Assembly: GCF_001424165.1 (NCBI RefSeq)
Contig: NZ_LMOJ01000022.1
Span: 273,882 to 337,881 of the forward strand
Source: Massilia sp. Leaf139
GTDB taxonomy: Bacteria; Pseudomonadota; Gammaproteobacteria; Burkholderiales; Burkholderiaceae_D
DNA: 64,000 nt
Direction of reading: 5' to 3'
The position numbers and the translations under genes were made by a program. The notes under the pieces were generated by a model. The model was given only the letters and a program-made list of their open reading frames with translations. It had not been told where the DNA came from and made no database searches. Below are positions 20,501 through 29,669 of the stretch, in pieces (position 1 is the stretch's first letter; each line of letters begins with the position of its first letter).

Positions 20501-21274
20501 ATGTCTGACAAACCGGCGGTCGTCATCACCCGTCCCCTGGCCCAGGCCGCGAGCCTGGCGCAGGCCGTGGCCGCGATCGGGCGCAGGCCGGTCGTGCTGC
20601 CGCTGCTGGAGATCGCGCCGCTGGCCGACCAATCGCAACTGGCGGCGGTGCTCGCCGATCTCGAGGATTTCGCGCTGGTCGCCTTCGTCTCGCCGAACGC
20701 GATCGACGCCGCCTTTGCCCACATCGCCGCCTGGCCGCGCGGGGTGGCGCTGGCGGTGCTGGGCGAGGGCAGCCGCGCCGCGCTGAAAAAGCACGGGCTC
20801 GATGCGGACAATGCCACCATCCTCGGCCCGCTCGACCCGACGCGCAGCGACTCGGAGAATTTGCTGGCCTCGCTCGACCTGGCCGCGTTGGCGGGGAAGC
20901 AGGTGCTGATCGTGCGCGGCGAGTCCGGGCGCGAGCTGATGGCCGACGGTTTCCGCGCCGCCGGCGCCGAGGTCAGCGTGGTGGCGGCTTACCGCCGCAG
21001 CGTGCCAAGCCTCACACCGGAACTGGCCGCGACGCTGCGCGCCTTGCTGGACACGCCGAACGACTGGATAATCACGAGCTCGGAAGCGCTGCGGGGGCTA
21101 TTTTCCCTGCTGCGCGCGCTGGGCGAGACCCAGTTGAAGCAGATGCAACAGCAGCACGTCATCGTGCCGCACGCCCGGATTGCCGCCACCGCGCAGGCAC
21201 TCGGGCTGGCGCGGGTGACGCTTACCGGCTCGGGCGACGAGCGTTTGCTTGCCGCGATACAATCTCAAAAATGA
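20501..21274 (+). CDS. hemD: uroporphyrinogen-III synthase
   Basis: 257 aa from ATG 20501, chosen because MSDKPAVVITRP aligns with the usual HemD start; in-frame ATGs at 20483 and 20492 and a TTG at 20480 are also open. The enzyme closes hydroxymethylbilane with inversion of ring D. HemD is poorly conserved, but VVITRP near the start, LVAFVSPNAID, LIVRGESGRELMADGFRAAGAEV and DWIITSSEALRGL are typical. Its stop overlaps the hemX start (ATGA), so the two are translationally coupled. Confidence 0.95.
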   Translation: MSDKPAVVITRPLAQAASLAQAVAAIGRRPVVLPLLEIAPLADQSQLAAVLADLEDFALVAFVSPNAIDAAFAHIAAWPRGVALAVLGEGSRAALKKHGLDADNATILGPLDPTRSDSENLLASLDLAALAGKQVLIVRGESGRELMADGFRAAGAEVSVVAAYRRSVPSLTPELAATLRALLDTPNDWIITSSEALRGLFSLLRALGETQLKQMQQQHVIVPHARIAATAQALGLARVTLTGSGDERLLAAIQSQK

Positions 21275-22416
21275 ACGAACTGCCGAATCATCCAGAGCTG
21301 CCATCGACGCAGCCGCCCGCCGCAGCCCCTGCGCCGGCACCCGAATCGTATCGTCCGCGTGCACCCGAACGCCGGGCCGGCCCGCCGCTGTCCGAGCAGC
21401 TGATGCGTCCGCTGCCGCTGGCCGTGCTGGCGCTGGGCGTGTTGCTGGCGGCGCAGACCTGGTCGAGCCACAGCCGCATCAACACGCTGCGCCATGAAAT
21501 GGCGCGCAGCTTGCAAAAAGGCAACGAGACCGCAGCCGAGACCGCCTCGCTCGCGCGCGACATCGCCGAGCAGTCCAAAGCCCTGCAGCTGAAAGTGGGC
21601 GTGCTCGAGAGCCGCCAGCTGGAAAACCAGAGCCAGCAACTGGCGCTGGAACAGCTGTATTCGGATCTGTCGAAGAGCCGCGACGAATGGGCGCTGTCGG
21701 AAGTGGAGCAGGTGCTGTCGACCGCCAGCCAGCAATTGCAACTGGCCGGCAACGTGCAGGGCGCCCTGATCGCGCTGCAGAACGCCGACCGTTCGCTGGC
21801 GCGTTCGGACAAGCCGCAATTCATCATCGTGCGCCGCGCGATCGCGTCCGACCTGGAGAAACTGAAGGCCACCCCGGCCGTCGACCTGGCCGGCGTGGCC
21901 CTGCGCCTGGACAGCGTCATCGCCCAGGTCGACACGCTGCCGCTGCTGTCGGACGAGAAGCCGCTGCTGCCGGCGGCGCCCGTGCGCACCCAGCGCGCCC
22001 AGCAGGGCAGCACGGCCGCGCCGGCCGCGCCGCTCGGCATCGGCGAACGCATGCTGGCCACCTGGCGCAACTGGAGCGAAGAGATGTGGGACGACGTGCG
22101 CCAGCTGATCCGGGTGCGCAGCGTCAACACGCCAGAAGCCCTGATGCTCTCGCCCGACCAGAATTATTTCGTGCGCGAAAATCTCAAGCTGCGCCTGCTG
22201 AACGCCCGCCTGGCCCTGCTCTCGCGCGACGAGACGACCTTCGCCGGCGACCTGGCCGCCGCCCAGGACACGCTGGCCAAGTATTTCGACACGCGCGCCC
22301 GCACGACGCAGCAAGCCCAGTCGGCGCTGCGCCAGGTGCAGGCGAACAATCTCGCGATCGAGATGCCGACGCTGGCCGACAGCCTGAACGCCGTGCGCAA
22401 CTACAAGAAGCCTTAA
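21271..22416 (+). CDS. hemX: HemX-like membrane protein of the haem operon
   Basis: 381 aa. A Pro/Ala-rich cytoplasmic N-terminus (1-45) precedes one membrane span (about 47-63), a coiled coil (about 70-125, rich in Glu/Gln/Leu heptads such as ESRQLENQSQQLALEQLY) and a helical periplasmic domain. This is the HemX family, often misnamed uroporphyrin-III C-methyltransferase although it has no methyltransferase motifs. It is thought to help organise the tetrapyrrole enzymes. Coupled to hemD by the ATGA overlap; hemY starts 6 bp after its stop. Confidence 0.93.
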   Translation: MNELPNHPELPSTQPPAAAPAPAPESYRPRAPERRAGPPLSEQLMRPLPLAVLALGVLLAAQTWSSHSRINTLRHEMARSLQKGNETAAETASLARDIAEQSKALQLKVGVLESRQLENQSQQLALEQLYSDLSKSRDEWALSEVEQVLSTASQQLQLAGNVQGALIALQNADRSLARSDKPQFIIVRRAIASDLEKLKATPAVDLAGVALRLDSVIAQVDTLPLLSDEKPLLPAAPVRTQRAQQGSTAAPAAPLGIGERMLATWRNWSEEMWDDVRQLIRVRSVNTPEALMLSPDQNYFVRENLKLRLLNARLALLSRDETTFAGDLAAAQDTLAKYFDTRARTTQQAQSALRQVQANNLAIEMPTLADSLNAVRNYKKP

Positions 22417-22422
22417 CAGTTT

Positions 22423-23619
22423 ATGCGTCTACTTCTCTGGTTAGTCGCCCTGATGGCCACCGCCATCGGCATCGCCGTGACGGCGCGCTTCAATCCGGGC
22501 AACGTGGTGTTCTTCTATCCGCCGCACCGGATCGACATGTCGCTCAACCTGTTCGTGGTGCTGATGGGGCTGCTGTTCCTGGCCCTGTACGGCCTGGCGC
22601 GCGCGATCGTCTCGACCCTGCGCATGCCGCAGCGCGTGGCCGCTTACCGCCAGCGCAAGCGCGAGCGTGAAGGCAACAAGGGTTTGCGCGACGCGCTGAA
22701 AGCCCTGTTCGAAGGCCGCTTCGGCCACGCCGAAAAGGCCGCCATGCGCGCCGCCGAGCTGCCCGAAAACGCCGGCCTGGCCGCCCTGATCGGCGCGCGC
22801 GCGGCGCACCGCATGCGCGAACCGGCGCGGCGCGACGCCTGGCTGGCCGGCGTCGCCCACGACAATGCCCTGAAAACCGCGCGCCTGATGACGGTCATCG
22901 AGCTGCTGGTCGACGACCACCAGCCGGAAGCGGCCCTGGCGGCCGTGGATGAACTCAACGCCAGCGGCCAGCGCCACATCCACGCCCTGCAATGGTCGAT
23001 GAAGGCCAACCAGCAGGCGCGCAACTGGCCCGAAGTGCTGCGCCTGGTGCGCATCCTGGACAAGCGCAAGGCCTTGCACCCGGCCCTGGCCAGCCGCCTG
23101 CGCGAGATGGCCTACGAGGCACTGCTGTCGGAAGAGGGACGCGATCCGGAAGCGATCCGCCGCGTCTGGGCAAGCGTGCCGGCGCAGGATCGCACCAAAC
23201 CCTACATCGCCGCGCGCGCCGCCGCCGCCTTCAACGCCAGCGGCCTGCCGGACGAGGCGCGCGTGGTCGCCGAGGAAGCGCTCAAGGCCGGTTGGGACGA
23301 GCGCGTCGTGCGCGCCTACCGCGACGCCGCCGGCCCGGCCGGTTCGCCGACCTTGCTGGCCCAGATCGAACACTGCGAAGCCTGGCTGCGCGAACGCCCG
23401 AACGATCCGGAACTGGCGCTCGCGCTCGGTTCGCTGTGCCTGCGCCAGAAACTCTGGGGCAAGGCCCAGCGCTACCTGGAACAGGCACTGTCGGATGCCA
23501 CCCAGTCGAGCATGGTGCGCGACATCCACCTGAAGCTGGCGCAGCTGCACGAGGCGCTGGGGCAGGAGGGGTCGGCGGCGAATCATTATCGGCAGAGTGC
23601 GCTGGCGACGATGTTGTGA
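22423..23619 (+). CDS. hemY: HemY, TPR-containing inner-membrane protein
   Basis: 398 aa. Two N-terminal membrane spans (about 1-20 and 40-62) bracket the HemY N-terminal signature with FNPGNVVFFYPPHRIDMSLN. TPR-like helical repeats follow to the C-terminus (ALGSLCLRQKLWGKAQRYLEQ is one). Despite the name this is the proteobacterial HemY of the hemCDXY operon, not the Gram-positive protoporphyrinogen oxidase. The cytoplasmic TPR part probably scaffolds late haem enzymes. Last gene of the operon; REP elements follow. Confidence 0.95.
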   Translation: MRLLLWLVALMATAIGIAVTARFNPGNVVFFYPPHRIDMSLNLFVVLMGLLFLALYGLARAIVSTLRMPQRVAAYRQRKREREGNKGLRDALKALFEGRFGHAEKAAMRAAELPENAGLAALIGARAAHRMREPARRDAWLAGVAHDNALKTARLMTVIELLVDDHQPEAALAAVDELNASGQRHIHALQWSMKANQQARNWPEVLRLVRILDKRKALHPALASRLREMAYEALLSEEGRDPEAIRRVWASVPAQDRTKPYIAARAAAAFNASGLPDEARVVAEEALKAGWDERVVRAYRDAAGPAGSPTLLAQIEHCEAWLRERPNDPELALALGSLCLRQKLWGKAQRYLEQALSDATQSSMVRDIHLKLAQLHEALGQEGSAANHYRQSALATML

Positions 23620-23952
23620 TGTAGTGTGTTTCGGGTTGCGGCTTCGCTACGGGTTTCGACATGCGTGCTGTGTTACTCGGGGTAACCAAGGCCAATGGCC
23701 TTGGTTACGGATTCTCTATGCCCGCCCTACGTTACGTGACGGCCGACGATGTCAGTCGAGACAGTAGCGCACCGTAGGGCGGGCATGCCCGCGCGTGAAC
23801 GTCGAACAGTGTCGGCTTTGTTTCCGGAAAGACCCGGCTAACACCGTGCAGGCCTTAAGCGTGGGCATGCCCACCCTACGCGCCGCACAAGCTCATGCCT
23901 ATTCGATATAATGCTCCCCTTTATTGAAACTTCAGCAACCAAGGATTAACCC
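23620..23952. repeat. REP/REPIN cluster between hemY and ppa
   Basis: This 333 bp gap contains a perfect palindrome with GGCCAATGGCC core (23682-23708), an inverted REP unit ending CCCGCCCTAC (23718-23730), and a REP doublet. The doublet starts with GTAGGGCGGG at 23774 and ends with the inverted CCCACCCTAC at 23879. A TATAAT box for ppa lies at 23907-23912. No gene is visible. Confidence 0.75.
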
Positions 23953-24495
23953 ATGAGCCTCAACAACGTCCCAGCCGGCCGTGATGTGCCGAATGACTTC
24001 AACGTCATCATCGAAATCCCGATGAACGCCGATCCGATCAAGTACGAAGTGGACAAGGATACCGGCGCGATCTTCGTCGACCGTTTCATGGGCACCGCGA
24101 TGCACTATCCGTGCAACTACGGCTATGTGCCGCAAACCCTGTCGGACGACGGCGACCCATGCGACGTGCTGGTCATCACCCCGTTCCCGCTGATCCCTGG
24201 CGTGGTCGTGCGTTGCCGCGCGATCGGCGTGCTGAAGATGACCGACGAAGCCGGCGGCGATGCCAAGATCCTGGCCGTGCCTGTCGACAAGATCCTGCCG
24301 ATCTACAGCCACTGGCAAAAGCCGGAAGACCTGCAAGACCTGCGCCTGCAGCAGATCCAGCACTTCTTCGAGCACTACAAGGATCTCGAAAAAGGCAAGT
24401 GGGTCAAGGTCGAAGGCTGGGCCGGCCCGGATGAAGCGAAAGCCGAGATCGTCAACGGCGTCGCCGCATTCAAGGCAAAAGAACAGCAGCAATAA
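23953..24495 (+). CDS. ppa: inorganic pyrophosphatase
   Basis: 180 aa, the standard size of family I soluble pyrophosphatases. It hydrolyses pyrophosphate to two phosphates and so pulls biosynthetic reactions forward. The signature [10 protein letters not shown] (65-74) supplies metal-binding aspartates; [15 protein letters not shown] and [11 protein letters not shown] are also diagnostic. AAGGATTAACCC precedes the ATG. A strong terminator follows, so it is a single-gene unit. Confidence 0.98.
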   Translation: MSLNNVPAGRDVPNDFNVIIEIPMNADPIKYEVDKDTGAIFVDRFMGTAMHYPCNYGYVPQTLSDDGDPCDVLVITPFPLIPGVVVRCRAIGVLKMTDEAGGDAKILAVPVDKILPIYSHWQKPEDLQDLRLQQIQHFFEHYKDLEKGKWVKVEGWAGPDEAKAEIVNGVAAFKAKEQQQ

Positions 24496-24513
24496 ATTCG
24501 ACTGCGGTCGTGG

Positions 24514-24548
24514 AAAGGCCCGGCACCTTCGTGGTGGCCGGGCCTTTT
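24514..24548 (+). terminator. rho-independent terminator of ppa
   Basis: AAGGCCCGGCACC pairs with GGTGGCCGGGCCTT (one bulge) around a small TTCGT loop, followed by five T. It begins 19 bp after the ppa stop codon. Confidence 0.93.
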
Positions 24549-24666
24549 TATTGCTCGGAGCTATTGGAGCTTCCGAAAAACGCTTTGGGCAAGGCGTGTC
24601 GTCGAAGACAGTAGGCAAGTACGGCGAGACGATGCAACGCCGCCCTGGGCGTTTTCTCGGGAGCTC

Positions 24667-26094
24667 CTACCATCCGATATCCCGGAGTAATGGATAAGTG
24701 AGATCACGCGGCGGCGTCACCGTGTGTGACAGATCCGAATTGATCGATGGCTCCATCAACTGGTTCGGCTTGGCGTCCGTGGTGTAGTGCGATACCGAGG
24801 AGCCCGGCTGGTTCGGGTTCGGCGTGTACATCAGGATGCGGCGGCGCTCGTCGGTGCCGGCCAGGCGCTTCGGATCGACGCCGAGGCTGGCGATGACGTT
24901 GGAGCGGTGGCGCGAGCGCGATTGCAAGGCCGCGCGTAGCCTGATGCCGGCTTCCTGCGTGACGCGCACCGACGGAATCCTGATCGTCGGATCGCTGCCG
25001 CTCATGCCGGTCGGCTCGCCCGGCGCATTGTCGGCCACGACCATGCCGATCGCTCCGGCCGCCTGCACGTTGCGGGCCTTGTCGACAAAGGCGCATTCGC
25101 CGCGCGACACCAGGGCGATGTTGCCGCGAACGGTCCAGGCGTTGCGCTTGCTGAGCGGGGCGCAGGCCAGGCCCGTGCCGTCGGGCTGGTCGATGACCGG
25201 CATCAGGTGCCCCTTGACGGGCTTGCGGCCGAGTGGCGGGCCGAAGGAGGCGTCGCCGACCGGGTAGTGGCCGGCGGCCTTGCCGAAGACGCTCAGGCGC
25301 GAGCGCGGATCGAGCACGGCAGGCACCGCTGCGGTGACGTTGGCGCCGTTCCAGGACAGGCCGTTGACGCTGATGGCCGAGGCGACGCGCTGCTCCGGCG
25401 TCATGTTGACCCAGGCCTGCTCGGTGCGGTTGTCGACCAGGAAGTGATCCCAGATGGAAGGCACGTCGAGGATCTCGGCGCCGGACTCGTCGTCGGTGAA
25501 GGTCTGGAATCCGAGGCCATGCGCCATTTCGTGCAGCAGCACGGTGACGAGGTCGATGGCGGCGCCGGCGTTGTTGTCGAGGCCGAGGTAGAAGCCGGGG
25601 CCGGGCAGGCAGTCCGGGAACAGGCCGAGGCGGGAGTTGAAGCGCGAGATGATGTGCGGTTCGCCCGGCGTGGAGACGTCGGTGCCGGCCAGCTTGCTCG
25701 CCAGCGCGCTCGAATACCAGGTGCCGGCGCGCGGGGCGTTGGTGAAGTCCGACCAGATCTCATTCGCGCCGGCCGAACCGAGCACGGCGCTGTTTTCCGT
25801 GCAGGACAGCGGCACGAAGGAGGCGCCGATGCGGATCGGAACATTGCTGGTGAGGGTCGCGCCCCAGATGTCGGCCGCGTGCTGGAAGGCGATCAGGCGC
25901 TGCTTGCCGAGCGTGGTGCCGGGGTTGCCGCCGACCGGCGCGACCGGGGTCGGATCGTTGAAGCCGACGTTTGGTTCGTTCTGGTTGACGATGGTGATCG
26001 TGGCCGCGCCGGCGCCCGTGCTGGCGAAGGCGGCACAGGACAGGATGAGGGCGGAAATGGTGCGGAGCGAGCTGAACAGCGTGGATTTAGTCAT
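24667..26094 (-). CDS. secreted zinc metalloprotease with inserted PA domain
   Basis: 475 aa with a signal peptide cleaved near residue 31 (STGAGAA). The zinc site HEMAHGLGF (188-196) has the extended HExxHxxG form of the metzincin-like group. A protease-associated (PA) domain follows at about 290-400, recognisable from GNIALVSRGECAF and AAGAIGMVVADN. The C-terminal PLLRDIGW resembles endings of secreted leishmanolysin- or M10-like proteases. Probably an extracellular or periplasmic endopeptidase. It overlaps the end of the upstream small exported gene by 8 bp, so they are likely co-translated. Confidence 0.85.
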   Translation of the reverse strand: MTKSTLFSSLRTISALILSCAAFASTGAGAATITIVNQNEPNVGFNDPTPVAPVGGNPGTTLGKQRLIAFQHAADIWGATLTSNVPIRIGASFVPLSCTENSAVLGSAGANEIWSDFTNAPRAGTWYSSALASKLAGTDVSTPGEPHIISRFNSRLGLFPDCLPGPGFYLGLDNNAGAAIDLVTVLLHEMAHGLGFQTFTDDESGAEILDVPSIWDHFLVDNRTEQAWVNMTPEQRVASAISVNGLSWNGANVTAAVPAVLDPRSRLSVFGKAAGHYPVGDASFGPPLGRKPVKGHLMPVIDQPDGTGLACAPLSKRNAWTVRGNIALVSRGECAFVDKARNVQAAGAIGMVVADNAPGEPTGMSGSDPTIRIPSVRVTQEAGIRLRAALQSRSRHRSNVIASLGVDPKRLAGTDERRRILMYTPNPNQPGSSVSHYTTDAKPNQLMEPSINSDLSHTVTPPRDLTYPLLRDIGW

Positions 26095-26494
26095 GGCGAT
26101 GCTCCTGCTTGTGCTGGGTGGACGCGGGAGCGCCGACGGCTTTCTCGGCCGCCGCCGCGCCCTGCACGCACTGCTCGACGAGCTTGCCGTCGGGGCCGCG
26201 GGTGACGACCGAATACACCAGCGCGCGTTCGCCCAGACGCACCTGGCGGCTTCCGCTCGGATGGGTGGTCAGGGCCGGCGGCGTGGTGCGCATGGCCGAG
26301 GCCGCGGCGGTGGGCGCCGGCGCCAGCGCGCGGCTTTCGGCCGCGGTCGGCGCGCGCAATTGCCCGGTCTGGGCGTCACGAACGACGACCATGCCGGACT
26401 GCGTTCCGGATTCCGTCTGCGCGGCGGCCGGCGTGGACAGCGCGGCGCAGAATACAGCGCACGGCAGGAGGGCTAAGAATTTTTGACAGGACAT
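26087..26494 (-). CDS. small exported protein, partner of the PA-domain protease
   Basis: 135 aa from ATG 26494, where a signal peptide begins (MSCQKFLALLPCAVFCAALS, cleavage near AAAQT); an upstream frame opening would spoil it. The mature part is Ala/Thr/Pro-rich, with GMVVVRDAQTGQLRAPTAAE at its start and a single Cys late in the chain. It ends His-rich (QHKQEHRHD), which could bind metal. I know no named family. The 8-bp overlap with the protease gene argues for a shared job, for example as propeptide-like helper or inhibitor. Confidence 0.6.
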   Translation of the reverse strand: MSCQKFLALLPCAVFCAALSTPAAAQTESGTQSGMVVVRDAQTGQLRAPTAAESRALAPAPTAAASAMRTTPPALTTHPSGSRQVRLGERALVYSVVTRGPDGKLVEQCVQGAAAAEKAVGAPASTQHKQEHRHD

Positions 26495-26811
26495 GGTGGG
26501 TCTCCGCTCAAGCTTCAGATCGACGGCTCGCGGCGCATGCAACCGGGCGCCCAGGCCAGGGGCCAGCAAGGTACAGCGGCGGTGCGGGCACCGCCCTTAC
26601 GACTCGGATCGTGTCGAGCCGGAATGGTTCGATGCGGTTCGAGTGGCTCGGTTCATCATATGAGCTGAACGATCACGAACCTTGATCTGGCTTGAATGTG
26701 CGTAGCGCGACAAGAGGCAGGAATTTCGATGCTTCATGGAAGCATTTGCACCGTGATGGTGCAGCGGGGAGGGGAAGCGCGGCCGGTGGAAGCCCGGCCG
26801 CGCGGGATCGG
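26495..26811. other. intergenic region, protease pair to ABC operon
   Basis: 317 bp without a convincing gene. It contains two small hairpins (GATGCTTC/GAAGCAT near 26729-26746 and GCACC-GTGAT-GGTGC near 26748-26762) and the larger GC hairpin described separately. The start of the protease pair probably has its promoter here, but no clear boxes stand out. Confidence 0.4.
26777..26803 (-). terminator. hairpin after the livM-like gene
   Basis: GCGCGGCCGG (26777-26786) pairs perfectly with CCGGCCGCGC (26794-26803) around a 7-base loop, 9 bp past the livM stop. No T-tract follows on the minus strand, so termination may need help. Confidence 0.6.
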
Positions 26812-27885
26812 TCAGCGCCGGGCCAGATAGCTGCGCAGGCGCAGCTTGCCGACGATACCGATCGGGAAGAAGTAGATCGACAGCACGAACAGCACGCCCA
26901 GCCACAGCATCCAGCGATCCGGGTGCAGGGCAGCCGCCAGCAGCGGCACGCCTTCCATCGCGGCCGAACCGTGCGCCATCAGTTCCTTCAGGTAGTTCTG
27001 GGCCAGGATGAAGAGGGCGGCGCCGACCACCGCGCCGTACATCGTGCCCATGCCGCCGATCACCACGATCAGCAGGATGTCGGTCATCACCTCGAAGCCG
27101 AGCGAGGTCTTGGGGCCGACATAGCGCAGCCACAGCGCCATCAGCGCGCCGGCCAGCGCGGCCACCAGCGCCGCCAGGCAGTTGGCCCAGATGCGGTAGA
27201 CCACCGTGCGGTAGCCCAGCGCCTCGGCGCGGAACTCGTTCTCGCGGATTGCCTGCAGCACCCGGCCGAAGGGCGAATTCACCAGGCGCAGCAGGAACAG
27301 GAAGAGCAGCAGGCAGCCGAAGAACACCAGGTAGTAGGTCAGCAGCTTGCCGTCGATGGCGCGGCCGAACACCTCGTTCTCCATCAGCGTGAAGCCGGGC
27401 GAGAGCACCTCGGGCACGCTGAAGGTCTTGCCGTCCTCGCCGCCGGTGAAGTCCGACAATTGCGAGGCCAGCACGGCGAAGGAAGAAGCGACCGCCAGCG
27501 TGATCATGGCGTAGAAGATGGCGCGTACGCGCAGGGCGAACAGGCCGACCACGAGCGCCAAACCGAGCGCCAGCAGCAGCGCCAGGCCCAGGCCCGTCAG
27601 CGCCGCCGACCAGGTCGGCTCGTCGACGGAAGCCAGCCCCAGGCCGATGCCGTAGGCGCCGATCCCGTAGAACATCGTGTGCGCAAACGAGACGATGCCG
27701 GTATAACCGAGCAGCAGGTCGTAGGAGGCCACCAGCACGATGTAGACGCAGATCGTGGCCGCCGTGTTGAGCGGGCGCGCGCCACTGGTGAGGAAGGGCG
27801 CCAGCGCCAGTCCCAGGAAGACCAGCAGCAGCACGAGGCTGAGCATGCGGCTGCGCGGCAGGTCGCCGGATAGGAGTCGGTTCAT
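26812..27885 (-). CDS. livM: branched-chain amino acid type ABC permease (LivM-like)
   Basis: 357 aa with about ten membrane spans. Family landmarks are YDLLLGYTGIVSFAHTMFYGIGAYG near residues 55-80 and GGMGTMYGAVVGAALFIL near 283-300, matching the LivM permease of HAAT importers. It starts 3 bp after the livH-like stop. Last gene of the block reading K-G-F-H-M. HAAT systems import hydrophobic amino acids, amides, urea or aromatic acids; the substrate here is unknown. Confidence 0.93.
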   Translation of the reverse strand: MNRLLSGDLPRSRMLSLVLLLVFLGLALAPFLTSGARPLNTAATICVYIVLVASYDLLLGYTGIVSFAHTMFYGIGAYGIGLGLASVDEPTWSAALTGLGLALLLALGLALVVGLFALRVRAIFYAMITLAVASSFAVLASQLSDFTGGEDGKTFSVPEVLSPGFTLMENEVFGRAIDGKLLTYYLVFFGCLLLFLFLLRLVNSPFGRVLQAIRENEFRAEALGYRTVVYRIWANCLAALVAALAGALMALWLRYVGPKTSLGFEVMTDILLIVVIGGMGTMYGAVVGAALFILAQNYLKELMAHGSAAMEGVPLLAAALHPDRWMLWLGVLFVLSIYFFPIGIVGKLRLRSYLARR

Positions 27886-27888
27886 GGA

Positions 27889-28938
27889 TCAGCCCCGTGC
27901 GTTGGAGTAAAGACCGGCCGGACGCCACATCAGCACCGCGATCATCAGGGCGATGTTCGAGACCAGCGCGAATTTCGGCGTCAGGAAGCCGGCGTAATTG
28001 GCCACCAGCGCCATCAGGATCGAGCCGATGAAGCAGCCGCCGACGGAACCGAGGCCGCCGATGATGATGACGATGAAGATCATGACGATGGTCTCGCCCC
28101 CCATCGCGGCCGACAGGGTTTCCTTGTACAGGCCCCACATCACGCCGCCCAGGCCGGCCAGCGCCGAACCGGCTGCGAACACGGCCACGAACAGGCGCCG
28201 GATGCGGTAGCCCAGGCTCTCGACCATGTCGCGGTTTTCCACGCCGGCGCGGATGAGCAAGCCGATCTTGGTGCGGTTCAGGGTCAGGAACAGCAGCGCG
28301 AACACGACCAGGCCGACCACCACCGCCAGCAGGCGGTATTTTTCGATGGCGGCGTCGCCCAGGAAGATGGCCCCGCGCAGCGACGTGGGCAGCGGCAGCG
28401 GGATGGTTTCCGCGCCCCAGATCACGTTGATCAGCTGTTCGGCCACGATCATGCCGCCCATGGTGATCAGGATCTGCTTCAGGTGCTGGCCATACACCGG
28501 CATGATGATGACGCGCTCGAAGGCCCAGCCGAGGAGGGCCGTCACCACCATCGCCACCGTCACCGCCAGGCCCAGCACGCCGAGGTTGAGCAGCAGCGAG
28601 TCGGCCTCCATCGCCCAGCGCATCGGCAGCAGCACCAGGGTGGCGGTAAAGGCGCCCACCGAGACGAAGGCGCCGTGGCCGAAGTTGAGCACGTCCATCA
28701 GGCCGAAGACCAGGGTCAGGCCGCTGGCCATAATGAAGATCATCATGCCCATGGCGAGGCCGGCGACGGTCAGCGTGACCCAGGTCGGGAAGCTGCCGAT
28801 CAGGGGCAGCATCACCAGGGCCAGCACGGGAATCAGCAGGAGCGGCGCGATGTCGCGCGGCGCGTTCGGCAGCGGCGTGTCCGCCTTGAGCTCGGCATTC
28901 GACCCGGCGCTCGTGTGGGGAAGGGTTGCACTCATCAT
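27889..28938 (-). CDS. livH: branched-chain amino acid type ABC permease (LivH-like)
   Basis: 349 aa (ATG 28938; ATG 28935 is better spaced from AGGA). The first 30 residues are a hydrophilic leader longer than in E. coli LivH. Spans follow with GLTLVFGLMDVLNFGHGAF, GMIVAEQLINVIWG and GGLGSVGGCFIGSILMAL, the family signatures. It pairs with the LivM-like gene to form the membrane channel. It starts 5 bp after the LivF-like gene ends, within the same minus-strand block. Confidence 0.93.
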   Translation of the reverse strand: MMSATLPHTSAGSNAELKADTPLPNAPRDIAPLLLIPVLALVMLPLIGSFPTWVTLTVAGLAMGMMIFIMASGLTLVFGLMDVLNFGHGAFVSVGAFTATLVLLPMRWAMEADSLLLNLGVLGLAVTVAMVVTALLGWAFERVIIMPVYGQHLKQILITMGGMIVAEQLINVIWGAETIPLPLPTSLRGAIFLGDAAIEKYRLLAVVVGLVVFALLFLTLNRTKIGLLIRAGVENRDMVESLGYRIRRLFVAVFAAGSALAGLGGVMWGLYKETLSAAMGGETIVMIFIVIIIGGLGSVGGCFIGSILMALVANYAGFLTPKFALVSNIALMIAVLMWRPAGLYSNARG

Positions 28939-28943
28939 GAATC

Positions 28944-29669
28944 CTATTGGTGGGAGTCGAGCGACAGGCCCAGCAGGCGCTGCTGCAGCTCGTCGTCGTT
29001 GGCCAGCGCCGCCATGGTGCCGGCATGGGCCACGCGGCCGTCGTCCATCACGCTGACGGTGTCGCCAAGCGAACGCACGAAGTTGAAATTCTGCTCGACC
29101 AGCAGGATCGTGGTCTCGTGTTCCTTCAGTTCGCGGAAGGCCGCGATCAGGCTTTGCACGATGGCCGGGGCCAGGCCCTTGGTCGGCTCGTCGACCAGCA
29201 GCAGTTTTCTCGGCTCGACGATCGCGCGTGCGATCGCCACCATCTGCTTCTGGCCGCCCGAGAGGTTACCGGCCGGGTAGTTCCAGAATTTCTTCAGGGC
29301 CGGGAAGAAGCCGAAGATCCACTCGACCCGCGCCTGATCCATCGGCCCGTTGCGCGCCGCCAGGTGCAGGTTCTCGCGCACCGTCAGCTTGGAGAAGACG
29401 GCCATGCTTTCCGGGACATAGGCGATGCCCAGGCGCGCGATGTCGGGCGTGGCCATCTTGGTGATGTCGTGGCCGTCGAAGACGATGCTGCCGGCGCTGG
29501 CCTGCCACAGGCCCATGATGGTGCGCAGGGTCGTGGTCTTGCCGGCGCCGTTGCGGCCGAGGAGCACCGACAGGCCGCCGCGCGGTACCACCAGATCCAC
29601 GCCTTGCAGGATGTGGTACTGACCGATGTGGGTATGCACCCCCGACAGAGTGAGCAAGGCTTCAGGCAT
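28944..29669 (-). CDS. livF: HAAT-family ABC ATPase (LivF-like)
   Basis: 241 aa from ATG 29669; an in-frame TTG at 29690 would add seven residues but lies inside the upstream coding end. Walker A GRNGAGKTT (about 37-45), signature LSGGQKQMVAIARAI, Walker B KLLLVDEPTKGLAP and the H-loop of an ABC ATPase are all intact. The short form without the LivG insertion is LivF-type. It overlaps the end of the LivG-like gene by 8 bp, so the two ATPases are translated together. Confidence 0.94.
   Translation of the reverse strand: MPEALLTLSGVHTHIGQYHILQGVDLVVPRGGLSVLLGRNGAGKTTTLRTIMGLWQASAGSIVFDGHDITKMATPDIARLGIAYVPESMAVFSKLTVRENLHLAARNGPMDQARVEWIFGFFPALKKFWNYPAGNLSGGQKQMVAIARAIVEPRKLLLVDEPTKGLAPAIVQSLIAAFRELKEHETTILLVEQNFNFVRSLGDTVSVMDDGRVAHAGTMAALANDDELQQRLLGLSLDSHQ

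Noticed and set aside
26600..26660. Short GGTTCGA-like repeats in the gap before the protease pair
   Set aside because: Only two to three imperfect copies, no palindromic fold and no link to a promoter.
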